This document shows, piece after piece, positions 37,065 to 49,670 of a stretch of DNA of 64,000 nucleotides. Under the pieces are notes generated by a model. That model did not search any database. It was not told the origin of the DNA and saw nothing but the letters and a program-made list of their open reading frames with translations. The number at the start of each line of letters is the position of its first letter. Positions within the stretch are counted from its first letter, which is position 1. A program made the position numbers and the translations under genes. Source of the stretch: Biscogniauxia marginata (taxonomy: Eukaryota > Ascomycota > Sordariomycetes > Xylariales > Xylariaceae); NCBI GenBank assembly GCA_022695795.1, contig MU404065.1, positions 62,001-126,000 of the forward strand. Reading direction: 5' to 3'.

Positions 37065-38059
37065 CTAACATGAATCATCGCCGTCGCTCTTCTTCGGCTT
37101 ATCGCTGCCGTTGAATAAATACATTATGGAAACAAGCAGTTTCCCGGCTGCCGAGACTAAGATGGCTACCGCCGAGCCCGCAGATCGATAGATACCGGCG
37201 CCGAGGAGAGAGCCCGCGGCAAGGGAGAACAGAAACATGACGCGTCTCGTACGGGGTCGATTGTTGCTTTTGAACATATTCGGGTCGATCATCAAGTCGA
37301 CCCAGGCGGCCGTGGCCATGGCCGTACTTATTTCGGTCATCTTCATGGACCGGGACTGCACAACTTGGCTCCCGGAGGCAAAGGCCAAGAGCGATATGAC
37401 AACCACGGCCGTCGTGCCCTCGTGCTCAATACCGTAGACGAATTGTATGGCGGCGGCGGCAAATACCAGGCACGACTGGATGAAGTTGGAGCACACCAGC
37501 CATATCCTCCGACGGGGGCCGACTATGTGGCCTATCTGGCCCGTGATCCAACCAGCCACCAGAAAGAACCCTAGGGCTGCCCCAATGTTCGCCGTGATGA
37601 ACATATCGCCGTCCAGCTGGGGCAAGATGATGGCTAGCATCAGGAAGACCGTGTTGCCTGTCTGGTTGGAAGCGAAGCAATGGTAGTCGGGGAAGGAAAT
37701 GGCATCCTGGATGCCGGTACAGCTATGGGCGTCCACGTGTAAGCCAACTGATTCCCGAGAGGATGGAGGAGACATATTGAATAGCTAGAATGTGGCCCAG
37801 CTCACTTGGTACAGCTCTACATTCATATTTTCAGGTTGTAGTGGTCTGCACTTCGAAGATCTACTTACAATGTCAGAAATATCAACTCGAATTCCACAAA
37901 ACTTGAAGCGCGAACTGGCTCTAGCATATATGTCCATGCTCGGTAAACGAATGAAGTTGGTTTTTCTAGTCCGTGGTCTGAAACAGAACCATCCGCAGTA
38001 AGATAGCCTTGTCCTTCCGGGCATACGGCCCGTGGCTGCTCAGTTTTCAGGGACAGCAT
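37065..38059 (-). CDS. DUF1275 (YoaK-type) membrane protein, 282 aa, two exons
   Basis: Exons are 38059-37869 and 37722-37065. The first exon ends FELIFLT and the second opens FCTGIQDAISF, so splicing rebuilds the first membrane helix and the family signature TGIQDAISFPDYHCFASNQTGNTVF. Without this intron the protein would lack helix 1, which supports the model. Donor GTAAGT and acceptor TAG; the branch point (GGCTTAC) is weak. The start is the first ATG (MLSLKTEQPR); the frame runs further only with TTG. About six hydrophobic segments are visible (FLMLAIILP, ALGFFLVAGWITG, FIQSCLVFAAAAIQF, VVVISLLAFASG, VMFLFSLAAGSLLGAG, AVAILVSAAGKLLVSIMYLF). No substrate is known for this family in fungi. 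Confidence 0.82.
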
Positions 38060-39230
38060 GTTTCGATACTCAGTTATCAGGGTTCTGTAGGCAAGATATT
38101 TCGTCAACTAGACTCGCAGAGACAACAGAAGAGAAGTGCTATGGATGAACAAGGACAGGGCCGGGCACCCGTAAACAATTTATCCTGCGGCATCTTGGAA
38201 GATTATATCTACACCGCACTGGATCGATGGTCCTGGCATGGGACCCGACAACCGCACCGCTTGTTGGAAGGCTTGGATTCAAGGGTCACTGAGTCGCCGG
38301 TCTTATAATTATCTTAGTCGTTGCGGGTCCCTGCTCGTTCGTTGACCCGATAAAAATGAAAAAGCTTGACTCCGGCCCCCGAGAGCCCTCAGCCCGTTCC
38401 GATAGCCTGTCCCGTCTTTGCTATGATCTCATTCGGCCCAGTGCACTATGGACTTCTACGGTTGACGAGGAAAATCGGCAGTAAAAATAGGATGCTCTAT
38501 AATTCTTCCAAAAATGTAGAAATGATTTACCGGCGGTCCAGGTCCTATTGCGTAGGTTCCTCAATGATAGAAGGTTGAACCTTGTTTCCGAATCTCTATC
38601 ATGCTCCTCAATATCACGGGTCTCGATTGGTATAATGTCTTAGTTTTTAAACAAACCGCCTTGCTCAAATACCTACTCCAACTTCTCTACGGATAATAAC
38701 CTACACAGACAAAATCTAGCAAAGAAGGCTCCAAATCACCAAGATTCCTAATCCGTAGTCGTGCACCTATCCGTGGCAAGATAGACCGACTACCGAGTGG
38801 AGCATCCCGAGATCCGCAGCTTGACCTACCGACCTTCAACGACAACGTCCGGTAACTCACACTGTAAGACTACTTTCTATATGGAAATTACAGATTCAAA
38901 GGCTTTTAATCGCTTTAAGCCCTCATGGATGCTCACCAGGCTACAAAAGAATTCTCTCATTGCGTGATAATGGTGATTTGGTCTTATCCTAGTTGCGGAG
39001 GTGCGCCGGACACCAAGTGGAGGTAGTTCGGTACAGGGGAGGGTAATTGGAGAAGATGGAAGCTTAAACAGCTTTATACTCGCATTGTTCTTCTAGACTT
39101 CCCATTATTTGAGGCGAAAACTAAATATTGAGTGATACTTGATTGTTTGATGGCTTACTATGCCAATGAGATAGTCATTCGTGCTTGGCTCGTTTCGAGT
39201 GTATTGATATACGCCTACATATGAGTTACA
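38060..39230. promoter_or_regulatory. Divergent promoter region, DUF1275 / sulfatase
   Basis: 1.17 kb between divergent start codons. On the sulfatase side a CCAAT box (39164-39168) and an AGATAG GATA-factor-type site (39169-39174) lie 60-70 bp before the ATG. Nothing else is recognised. Confidence 0.5.
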
Positions 39231-40921
39231 ATGGCATCTCAGATCCGTCCAAATATCGTTTTCATCATGGCAGATGACCATGCCGCCAAGTCGATCTCAT
39301 ATTATGGCGCTGAGATCAATAACACGCCGAATCTGGACCGCATAGCAAAGGAGGGCATGCTGTTCAATCACTGCTATGTCACGAACAGCATTTGCACGCC
39401 TTCGCGTGCTGCCATCCTGAGCGGCACGCACAATCACGTCAATGGTGTCTTGACACTCGACTCGAAAATCAATAACCGCCTACCCAATGTTGCCAAGCAC
39501 TTGAGAACAGGCGGGTATCAGACAGCTATGGTGGGCAAGTGGCACTTGGGGGAAGGTAAGGACCATGAACCGACTGGCTTCGATTATTGGAGCGTTGTCC
39601 CGGGGCAGGGTGAGTACTGGGACCCGTCGTTCATCGAACCAGACGGAACCAAGCGTGGCCAAGGCTACGCGACTGATATCATCACCGACAAGTGCATCGA
39701 CTGGCTGAAGGCGCGGGACGCAGAGAGGTCGTTCTTCGTGATGTGTCACCACAAGGCTCCGCACCGGAGCTGGGAATGCGACGAGAAGCACAAGGGCTTA
39801 TACAAGGACCCTGTAAAGCTACCAGATACGTTCTCGGACGACTATAAGAACCGCGCGAGGGCTGCCAAAGTCGCCAAGATGCGCGTGGCCGAGGACCTGA
39901 CGTATTTCGATCTCGGCATCGTACAGCCCGACGGCGGATGGAGCGTGGGCGAGAAGATGATCGACTCCCCGACGTGGATCGACCGCAAGGTCCCGGCGCC
40001 GGAGGACGTCACGAAGCTCAGGCTTATCGACAAGGATGACGGGGCCGTATTCACGTTCCAGACCAAGGACGAACTTGCTGAGTGGAAGTTCCAGCGCTAT
40101 ATGCAGCGTTATCTACGGACAATCCAGAGTATCGACGACAACGTGGGTCGGCTACTCGATTGGCTCGATGTCGAGGGACTGGCCGAGAACACAGTTGTCA
40201 TCTATACCTCAGACCGTACGTTATTCCGGCGTCTCCTTCTATTCCTTTATCTGTGCCCCCTTTTTGCAGTGGTCTCTGGGTTTAGTTGCGAGAAACTTGC
40301 TGCGATATTATCGACAACCCCTGTTTCCGTAACCTAAATGAGTCACTACTAACACCTACCTACTTTCCTGTAGAGGGTTTCTTCTTAGGCGAGCACGGCT
40401 GGTTCGACAAGCGGTTCATGTACGAAGAGAGCTTCCAGATGCCGTTCCTGGTCCGGTATCCGCGGGAGATCGAGGCAGGGTCCGTATGCGACGACATCAT
40501 CTGCAACGTGGACTTCGCGCCGACGTTCCTGGACCTCGCGGGCCTGCGGGCCCCGTCTTACATGCAAGGGGTCAGCTTCCGGCCGCTGTTCCGCGGCGGC
40601 GCGGCGCCCGCCGGCTGGCAGCAGGTTGCGTACCACCGGTACTGGATGCACCGCGACGTCATCCACGAGGCGTACGCGCACTACGGCGTCCGCGACCAGC
40701 GCTACAAGCTCATCTACTGGTACGCCGAGGACTTCGGGCTGCCGGGTACGAGGCCCGGCGGTGAGGAGAAGGAGTGGGAGCTTTTCGACTGCCTAGAGGA
40801 CCCGCTCGAGCTGTTCAATGTCTACCACGACCCCAAGTACGCGGATGTGGTCAAGACTATGACTAGATTGCTCGAAGACAAGATGCTGGAGATTGGCGAC
40901 GAGCCGGTGCACCCGAGGTAG
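39231..40921 (+). CDS. Sulfatase (formylglycine-dependent, type I), 510 aa, two exons
   Basis: Exons are 39231-40215 and 40374-40921, joined at TSD|QGFFLGEHGW; the intron ends TTTCCTGTAG. The start MASQIRPNIVFIMADDHA carries the two metal-binding Asp (15, 16). C55-T-P-S-R59 is the signature whose Cys is oxidised to formylglycine, the catalytic residue. VGKWHLGEG supplies Lys and His of the active site, and D328-Q329 the remaining metal ligands. There is no signal peptide, so the protein is probably cytosolic. Such enzymes hydrolyse sulfate esters; the exact substrate (choline sulfate, aryl or sugar sulfate) cannot be read from sequence. Resemblance to bacterial sugar-sulfatase-like proteins is strong to my eye, but transfer is only a hypothesis. 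Exon 2 is noticeably GC-rich. Confidence 0.92.
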
Positions 40922-43008
40922 TAGTGAAGGTCCTTGGCCTCGAACACTAGGTAGTAGTTTTGAGATAAGCCAAGCCTATGTCTCGTTGAATATACAGGTG
41001 TATATAGGAGTATTTATCTTTATTCATATTCATTTTTCAGTTTATATATATACCTACCTATCTATTGTATCAAAAGGTTAAGTCTGTTGTAAATTCGGTG
41101 GAAGTAACATGCCCGGGGGCGTATTCGCGGTAGTTTAGGATCCCCTGTCTCTTTAAATTCGAAGACCTGCAAGTCAATTACCGATGTCTATAGTCTTTGC
41201 ATCTCACCTTCTATAGTCCTTGCCTAGACCCGCGTACTCTTAGAATAATGGCTATCATAATAGATATGCGTGTGAGTTGATGGTCTTTGGATGTCGATGC
41301 CGACTGAATGGGAGCGTGGGGGTAAATCTACTGAGGTACTGCTGATCTTCAAGCCTCTATAGTACCTAGATAGTAGTTTTAGGTTATAACGTTAACCTAG
41401 ACGAAAGGCTCTGAACAACCCCCTGTCCGAACGGGACGGATAGTACATACACTAGTCCCTATCTATCTAGTGACAAATTTCGACTAATCAGAGGCCTGTA
41501 CCACTACCGAAAATCTAATTCGACTTGGTTCTGGCTGAGATTACAACGACGCCAGCTTTTCTTCTTGTTTTCAACCTCATGGCTTACGTACAAAATGGTC
41601 TCTTGTTATTTTGAAGGCACCCTTTTTCGTGTTTATTTTGCCTTAACTTTGAAGTCTACAATACTATTAACTATCCCGTCGCTCACAACGCAAAGTCGTC
41701 GTCGGTGTTAAATAAGGAGTCGTTACTTATTCTTACCCCCGTCCCCCCCTGCAATCACTCTAAGCGCCATGCAATGAGGCTTGAATCATTCACCACCGTT
41801 CTGCTTCAATTCAAAAAGTAAGTCCTAATGCCGCGGAGACCTCCCAACCCAAACAACAGGTACGGTGTTCATGTGCTACTGAAGTTACTTATCGTTATCA
41901 CTTGGCCAGTCGACCAAGCCGTCTGGAATTCTACCAACTCTCTTTTTTGGACCCCATAGATAAGGGGCCCTGGTCTTCCCAGGGTCAACTTGCTGACGAC
42001 AAGGGCTGGAAGGTGACTTGGCTGCAGCTCCTATGCCAGGCCCTCCGTAACGGGGAAGATCTCCCAACTCCGACTGGCCCGGGTTGATTGTTCTCTTCTA
42101 TCTACCTAGCCAGTTATCTTCTATTTAATTTGTTATTGGTGACATGTTCTTAACCTTGGAAGCTGACTTGTCAGTATTTAGTTGTGATGCCGGACGTGAA
42201 GACTTCATTCGGGCCGCTCATTTTTCCTCATATTAGTCCCGGCTGTCGTGACCGCGTCTACCACTCCGAATTCCTACTGAACTCTTTACCTACCTCTCAC
42301 GCCCTTTCTTAGTTATCTACCGAGACTCAATATACATACTCACCTCCAGCGTACTATACTAGACCCGACTTGACTACATCTAGCTCAGTTGGAGCTTAGA
42401 AGGCTGCAGTATATTTATTACAGATTGTCGATCTCGGAACGACCTGTTAGCATTGCGTCAATTGCTTAACTCTAGCGTTCGAAACCACCTACCTAATCTC
42501 TTCACCTTATCGGGCATACCAAGTTTGGTCTTAGCCGTATCTTTTTCTATCCTCTCTAGCCAATAAGGAGGTGGCATCTCTTCATCTTGGCCGGTTAGGG
42601 CTGGCGCGTTAGGAGAGGCTTAGATAACCTCGCCAGATCACCGAACACACAAAGTGAGCCATTGCCCCGTCAAAGCCAGCCCATCTGCATATCCCCGGAG
42701 TCCCCCGCGGAGAATACATGCGAGATCTTGATGTGGAGGAAATCGCTCCTTCGGCTCGGAGAAGACACTCTATCCGGAGATACACAATCAGAGATTCAGT
42801 TATATCTGGGTAGCACGAGCGCTCTACATCCAATATAATAAGGGTATTGCATTGCATTTGCAGCTCAGTGAGATTCCACGGTCCGACGTCAGATTAACCA
42901 TTCCGGGAGGCAGGCCCTCTACCAAGGTGAAAGAGACGTCTCCACAAGAACCGTAGCTCCGAGCACCAATCTCACCGCACCGTGGACCCTAACCTAGGTA
43001 GGTTCAAG
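40922..43008. other. Intergenic, 2.1 kb, upstream of the nitrate transporter
   Basis: AT-rich with no intact gene. A GC-richer island at about 41,902-42,087 has an open plus frame of 61 codons without an ATG, and may be a remnant. The last 500 bp hold candidate nitrogen-control sites: a GATA site (CTTATCG, 42506-42512), AGATAA (42622-42627) and a NirA/NIT4-type site (42705-42712). Confidence 0.5.
42705..42712 (-). promoter_or_regulatory. NirA/NIT4-type binding site CTCCGCGG
   Basis: CCGCGGAG on the plus strand is CTCCGCGG on the minus strand, which fits the published Aspergillus NirA consensus CTCCGHGG. It is 297 bp upstream of the nitrate transporter start. A GATA-factor site, AGATAA, lies at 42622-42627. 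Confidence 0.55.
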
Positions 43009-44651
43009 ATGAAGCTATCATATCTTTGGGCCGCTCCGGAGATCAACCCGATCAACCGCAAGGCCCGATCTATTCCCGTCCTAAATGTCTTCAATGTCTA
43101 TGGGCGGGTGTTCTTCTTCTCATGGTTTGGTTTCATGGTGGCCTTCTGGGCTTGGTATACCTTCCCGCCTCTTGTAAGTGCCTCCCCACAAATAATGTAC
43201 AGGAGGAAGCATAGCTGACTTAGTTACAGCTCACACACACCATCAAGGCCAACCTTCATCTCACTTCAGCTGAAATTGCGAACTCTAACATTGTCTCCCT
43301 AAGTGCAACGTGGGTGTTCAATATCAGTAATAAAGACATAATTAATGGCTAAGAACGGGACAGATTGCTGATTCGATATATTGCTGGCCCAGCCTGTGAC
43401 CTATATGGGCCTCGCTGGGTGTTTGCCGCCACTCTTCTACTCGGTGCCATTCCTCTCGGACTTGCCCCCCTCGTTCACAATGCTCAAGGTCTATATGTCA
43501 GTCGCTTCTTCATCGGTATCCTTGGAGGATCTTTTGTTCCGTGCCAGGTATGGGCAACAGGTTTCTTCGACAAGAACGTCGTTGGTACGGCCAACGCCCT
43601 TACCGGAGGCTGGGGTAACGCTGGTGGTGGCATCACCTATTTCATCATGCCCGCCGTCTTGGATTCATTTGTCAGACAGGGCTACAGCGATGGTGTCGCC
43701 TGGCGTCTAACTTTTATCGTCCCCCTTATCGTAACCCTGGCAACTGGAATCTTCATGCTTCTATTGTGTCCCGACACACCTGACGGCAAGTGGTCTGAGC
43801 GGCAGCTTCATGCGGAGGAGAACCTTGTGTCACACGGAGCTATTGATGCTTCCAATGGCGTCGTTGCCGACAAGACTGCCGATAGGACGAGCTCAGACGG
43901 TGGTCGAACTCTAGTTGAGGCCGACAAGGATAAGAAGTCTCATGCGGCGTGGGACCATGAGGCCGCGCTTAGCAAGGAGGAGATGAGGGAAATTGCCCAG
44001 GGCGAGATCGTGAAGAACCCGACAGCCGCGGCAGCTTTAGAAGTCCTATTCTCTCCCCAGACGCTATTCCATTCCGCAACGTACATATGCTCCTTCGGCG
44101 GTGAGCTCGCCATCAACTCGGTCCTCAGCGCCTACTACGTCAAAAATTACCCATCCCTCGAACAGACCACTGCGGCGAACTGGGCGGCGATGTTCGGCTT
44201 CCTCAACTTCATCACACGCCCGACAGGCGGCTTCGTCGCCGACGCCCTGTACAACTTCACGGGCCACAGCCTCTGGGCGAAGAAGATATGGATTATCACA
44301 TGCGGCTGCCTAACGGGCGCGTTCCTGATCGTCATCGGTCAGGTCAACCCGCACCACCTGCCGACCATGATCGGCCTCGTCGCCCTGATGGCCGTCTTCC
44401 TCGAGGCCGGCAACGGTGCCAACTTCGCGCTGATCCCTCACGTCCACCCGCACGCCAACGGCATCGTCTCGGGCACGACGGGCGCCGCGGGTAACCTGGG
44501 CGGCGTCATCTTCAGCATCGTATTCCGGTTCATGGGCAGCGGGACAGATTACGCCCGCTCCTTCTGGGTCATCGGCATCATGATGATCGGTCTCAACCTC
44601 ATCCTCTGCTGGGTACCTCCTATTCCGAGGGGCCAGATCGGCGGGCACTAG
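43009..44651 (+). CDS. nrtA: High-affinity nitrate transporter, NNP/MFS family (NrtA/CrnA type), 510 aa, three exons
   Basis: Exons are 43009-43173, 43230-43309 and 43364-44651. Junctions rebuild [13 protein letters not shown] and [15 protein letters not shown]. The second donor is GTGGGT, less usual but giving a clean 54-bp intron. The start [19 protein letters not shown] is typical, and an upstream GTG is not needed. The NNP signatures are present: GGWGNAGGG (~163-171) and [11 protein letters not shown] near the end, with about twelve membrane segments and the long central cytoplasmic loop (~220-300) seen in fungal members. These proteins import nitrate, and often nitrite, with protons at the plasma membrane. 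No nitrate or nitrite reductase gene lies next to it, unlike the Aspergillus cluster. The upstream NirA and GATA sites suggest nitrate induction and nitrogen repression. Confidence 0.95.
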
Positions 44652-47600
44652 TTAATCAGGGAACTCGCAGATATTTTAGCTCTTATTTTGTTTTGTTATT
44701 CTTGTTATTTTCTCCCTTCATTTTTACGAAAAGTTATGCGTAAGGCTTTGTTTGATGGGAGAGATTTAAACAAAGGATTGAATGGTTTGGACAAGCCAAG
44801 TTAGTGATACCACAATGGGACCGCAAGCTAAGAACGCTGCGTATACATATAAGTAATAAATTGGACTATCGTAATACGTTGTTTACTATAATACTTTCGG
44901 TGTACAACCAGAGGTTGACACGCCGTGCTTGTACGAGTCTCCCTGTAAAGTAAAGGGGAAGAAGGGAGAGCGTATTGACATGCGATACGAAAGCCAGCTT
45001 GCCACATGCCCGCTTCGTGGTCGACAGTTACACCAACAGAACATAGATATCATTATCCGCATGATGCCGGGACATACACTTCGGCTATGGTAACGGCAGG
45101 CGAGGAGGTGGCCTAGAGAAGCTAAGAAAGACCCCGAGCAGGCGAACCGGCAGTAGTCACAAAATAGCCTAGCCTAGGTGCTTCTAAGAAAAACCGGGTA
45201 CCCTTCTTCCTATGCACCCCGACAACCGCCCGAGCCTAGCGGCTCAATGCTGCTAGTTTTGAGGCCAGAACATTTTCAGGTCATAGGCGTGATATGAAAC
45301 GAGTTAGACCGAAAAGTACTTAGTCGCCTTGTGGAGGCCCCTGGAGGAGTAGGCCATATACGAACTCGAATAGATGATCTAGCGGCAGCGGTTAGAATAT
45401 TATCATGTGGGCCACTAGGTCTAGTTGTAGGATTTTTTTTTTGTGAATATAGGCTCTGGAAGACCTAGACTTCGACAGAGGGCAGCCTCAACACGCCGCA
45501 TAACCTTACCTAGTCAAGGGGGGGTGAGCTGGTTTTCCCTCCTCACGCCGTAGGCGTGAACTTAATAGACTGACAGATCTCTAGTATTGCAAATAAATAA
45601 CCTACCTCGTACCTTAGAGGGAATATAGATTCTGGCGGTGACTGCTGGTCTAGGCAGTCCGTGGTTTCCATCACCTGGCTCGACGGTCGGTACGGGGAAA
45701 GAGTTTTCTAAGGGAGGGAGGGTGGCGGGGAAACGGAGGATTGCTCTCGGGAAGAGACCTAATCCCTCTCTAATGGACTTGGTGTAAATAGCAACTACAT
45801 TGCACGAAATTCCTATTCTCTCTGACCTCAAATACTGCCATGTTAAGAGTACTCGTAGTTGTCCTCCTAGCTTTCGAGGAAAGGGTGTTGTCCTATCTTT
45901 ATATAACTTCCTGGGAGACTTAGAGCAGCAGCAACAATTACTCCTATAACTGACCGATGTGGTTTCCTCAGGTGCTGTTCAACGATAGTTGTTGCCCTTG
46001 AGATATAAATTCTTTTTTTGAGCACCTCGGGGAATTGGCCGTTATATATCTGATGCTTTTATTAATCAAGCCTGTTGTTTCCCATAGATAACAAATGCCC
46101 GCCATAAAGCCAATTTTGTCGCTTTGATACTTATCCATGTGATAGCTGTTGGCCCTACATGACCTAGTAGACAGTCGACCACGATCCTCCTCCGAACTCC
46201 ATCATACCGAATGTCGCTTGGAGAAGTATCTAGCAGGATTAATACACAAATGGCCTATACGACTAACTTTTGGGTATACCGATAACCTTGACGGCCCCGG
46301 ACCCAAGTATATTCATGCGTGGAACATATGCCCTAGTATTTCGAACGTCTAAAGCCCGACAGTCCCGGAGACACGGCGAAATTTGCACCTCGGTTGCCTA
46401 TTGGTACTCGGTATTTGAGAGCCATAGAGTTAGCATTGATACAGCCTTAGTGAGCGATTGTACAGCGTAAGGGGCTTACATGAGCTATAAACTGATACTT
46501 AACTACAGCTCTAGTCTTTCAACAAGACTAGAATATCAAAGGCATCTTTAGTACCCTTGCCACCGATGATAGGTTTCCCAAACTTGTTAGTAAGAAAATG
46601 ACCTGTACGCTCGACGGAATAAGAACAGAATGCGACGAACGTATTGATAAACTTAAGAATCAGTTATGAAAAGAAAAAAAAATAATCAACAGTATGCCTA
46701 ATAGTAACTTCTAGCTTAACAGGAAGTCTAACCAGCTCGATCTTCGTCCGCGAGACCAATAATTTAGAGAGAGCATAACAAGAAGAGAAAGGGAGATCCG
46801 GCGACTCTGCCACCCCTGAAGCGAAAGAGACGATATCTCGTCACCGAGCTTGAAAAAATAAGTGGAGGCTATCGTTGCGGTTGTTTTCTCCGGTTTCTCT
46901 CCTTTTCTGTTATCGGGAGAATGATGCTTCAACAGCAAATCTCATCATGCATGATCACGGTCGGATACATCTACCTACTCGAGATGATACGGGACGGATA
47001 AAATGCGACCTCCCCAAACCCCCTGTGACTAAAGCGTATAGCGGAGACGCCAACTAAAGAAGACCAAATCTTCTCATGGATCTGTGGTCCGCGAGGCTAT
47101 CTCTCGAGATGTCATGAAGGGTCCTCAAGCGAAAGAGTACGGATCAAGATGAGTCACAAGATGATAACAGCGGAACCAAGCGCGAGCTGTTTGGGAAGAC
47201 ACATGGGCTAAGAGACATGCTCTGACGGTCATGGTCCTTCAAGGTTCCAACTCCCGAAGAAGAGAATACACATGTACTGTTCCTTGACCCTTCATATGCC
47301 GGATGTACTGCCATTCATTGAATCATCTTTGAGATAATTGATTATTCGCCTGCCGAAGTTTTTTTTTTTTTCCCTTCAAGTTCTTCAATATTGTCGGTAT
47401 TAATTTTCGAGACCATGTGTGTCGGTTCGTCGAGATTGTTGAGACCTGTTTAGGATGACGAGAACATCATCTTTTTTTTCTTCGAGTTTTCTGTGAAGGA
47501 GGTATTGTTACGGTACAGTGTAGGGTACCTCCACATATAGCTACCTAGAGAGACATTCTCCAAGACTCTTCTCAATCAATCAACTATCACACGAGTCATT

Positions 47601-48094
47601 CTTCAAGAAGTCGTTGCGGAGTCCTGGAAATTGGTAGCATACGGGATGGGCCTTGAACGGGAGGGGGGTTTTGGCAAATGGATGCACCTTAGTTAAGACG
47701 TGGGAACTTGATTTGTCTGATGAAGGGAAACCAACGCAACGTATCTGGCCTGATTTCTCTGTGCTAGGCTGGACATGGAGAAATAATAAAATTAATTTTG
47801 TTCCTCGGAGTCCTAGCGATGCTTGCCCATGATGCTCGAGATATGATTTCCGAGCGACCCGAGCTATCGGGCTAGGACAGGCCCTCTGACATCGCTGGAT
47901 GGTCTTGATAGACCTGGACTAAGCTGTCGCCCTCTCTTAGGCAAAGGAGAGGGTTACAACCGTTCGCGAGCGAGACTCTCCTGCCGTTGCCTTGGCTTAT
48001 CTGATAATGCCACTGCAGGTCCTTCGTCTAGCCAGGCTATGTTATTCAGCAACGGCATTTGGTCTTCTCTTTTTATAGAAACAACGTCAGTAGC

Positions 48095-48620
48095 GTGACC
48101 ATGCGCTTTATCCTCGGCACCGAGACTGGCTTCCCCAGGAGCTACGGCTCGAATACGGCGAGCTCTGTCGCTGTGTGTCGTAGCGGTCTTGTCGCAGATG
48201 GGAATATCAACGAGTGCTTGTTAGGGGCATTTCTGCCGTTGTTCTATTAGCAAAGAAGTGATGGGACTTTGACTACAGTCAAGTTATAGAATAAAGTATG
48301 TAAATCGTACTGGAGCTGACAAGCCCAGCTTGTACCGGCCTTCGACGACTAGGTGGTAGGCCACCTACAGCCTTTGGACCCAGTGTTTGCAACCGCGACT
48401 ACGGACTGACGTTAGCTACCACACTGGTCTGCGATCATGATCCTCCTGATCCACGCCGCGGTGGTTGTAGTGTACCTTCATCGACCTTTCCTTATTCTGG
48501 ATCTGGCAGGACGGTCGGAGGAGCCAAGACCAGGGAGGTGGCATTGGCGAGTTTACCTCTCGCTCCGGCAATTATATCGTCGAGGCCCACGAGGGGAGTT
48601 ACGGAATACGAGGGAGCCGG
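48095..48620 (+). pseudogene. Possible gene remnant, jacalin-like lectin fragments (weak)
   Basis: Two open stretches have protein-like composition. The first includes VSSVTMRFILGTETGFPRSYG and stops at 48250. The second reads GIGEFTSRSGNYIVEAHEGSYG around 48,535-48,605. Both recall beta-prism motifs of jacalin-type lectins (hydrophobic strand, then a Gly/Tyr turn). Stops interrupt the region and no clean splice model joins the parts. This is resemblance by eye, not a family assignment. Confidence 0.2.
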
Positions 48621-48890
48621 TATTTAAACCAGGCAGAGCAACCATGGGATAGAGAGATTACCGATTTCTCGAGAAACGTGGGAATCGACCAGTTAAAACA
48701 GGTAGTTGGAACTCGGAACCGATAAACTTATCCCCTGATGGAGGCCTCTTGGTAAGTCGGACATTTGTGTGCGTAGACATTATACGTTAATCCAACATCA
48801 TGACCAAGAATTCATGATATCTCTGCCTCCCGACCTACAGGCAGAGAAACAATGAAAGATGCAAGCTATATTTCGCCTAACTAGGTACCC

Positions 48891-48909
48891 TTCTTCTTCT
48901 TCTTCTTCT
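48891..48909. repeat. TTC microsatellite
   Basis: About six TTC units. Confidence 0.9.
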
Positions 48910-49647
48910 CCTCACAAGTTAGCGTAGGTAAGAAACCAAGTTATCTATCTGCGTCTATGGTAGTTGCGCCGGATTATGCCAACAAACGACAGTTCCCTCT
49001 CCTCCCCTTTTCCCTTTCTCTGCGTCTCAACGTCGTCTCAACGTTGCCAGTTTTTAAGTATTTCTTACCCCGACAGACATGAGCTATTTAATATCGATAC
49101 TAAAAACATTTAAATGTCCCAGTTCGATAGGGGGTCTTGGGGAGAGGTGGTGAATCTACACCAAGCATTCACTAACTACCGGTGACTATATGTAACCTGG
49201 TTATGTAACCGACATAAAACCATACCAACATGAATGAAGCTAAATTTATTATACGAGACCGGGGAGAGAGCGAAAGACAAGCAGAGGCCAATACCATGCA
49301 TTGACTCAGGTAGTTGTACATCGATACAAACCCAAGACACGTACCTAATAATGTACCTATCGTACCGCCCAGCCACTAGCCCAGCAGGAACCTTTCAGGT
49401 GCCAGGCCCCACATCCCACGGGGGCCCCTTCAGGGGTCCCCATACCTACATAACACTAAGGTAAGGTACCAAGTATGTACCCGAGTTACAGCAGTTGGCT
49501 GGCTCCCCGGACTTCCCACAAGGTCGCGCCTTGTCGCAATTACGTGCTCTCCCACTGATTGATTCATCCCTCCCTTCCCCCCTAAACACAGAAATGATCA
49601 GCGAAGAAACTCAAGTAACCCCAACCCAAAACGTTTGCCCTCATGCC

Positions 49648-49670
49648 TTTTTTTTTTTTTTTTTTTTTTT
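49648..49670. repeat. T23 homopolymer
   Basis: This is the longest homopolymer in the window. It could be the tail of an old retroposed copy on the minus strand, but no retroelement body is seen beside it. Confidence 0.9.

Noticed and set aside
38060..38107. Upstream extension of DUF1275 exon 1 by 16 codons.
   Set aside because: It begins with TTG; the first ATG is at 38059.
42374..42487. Possible intron-containing tRNA: a perfect A-box (TAGCTCAGTTGG) at 42381 and a B-box-like GTTCGAAAC at 42477.
   Set aside because: The D-loop would be only five bases, the T-stem arms do not pair, and the acceptor end CTACATC has no partner downstream.
42982..43008. Upstream extension of the nitrate transporter by nine codons.
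   Set aside because: It begins with GTG and adds residues not expected in the family; the ATG at 43009 is preferred.
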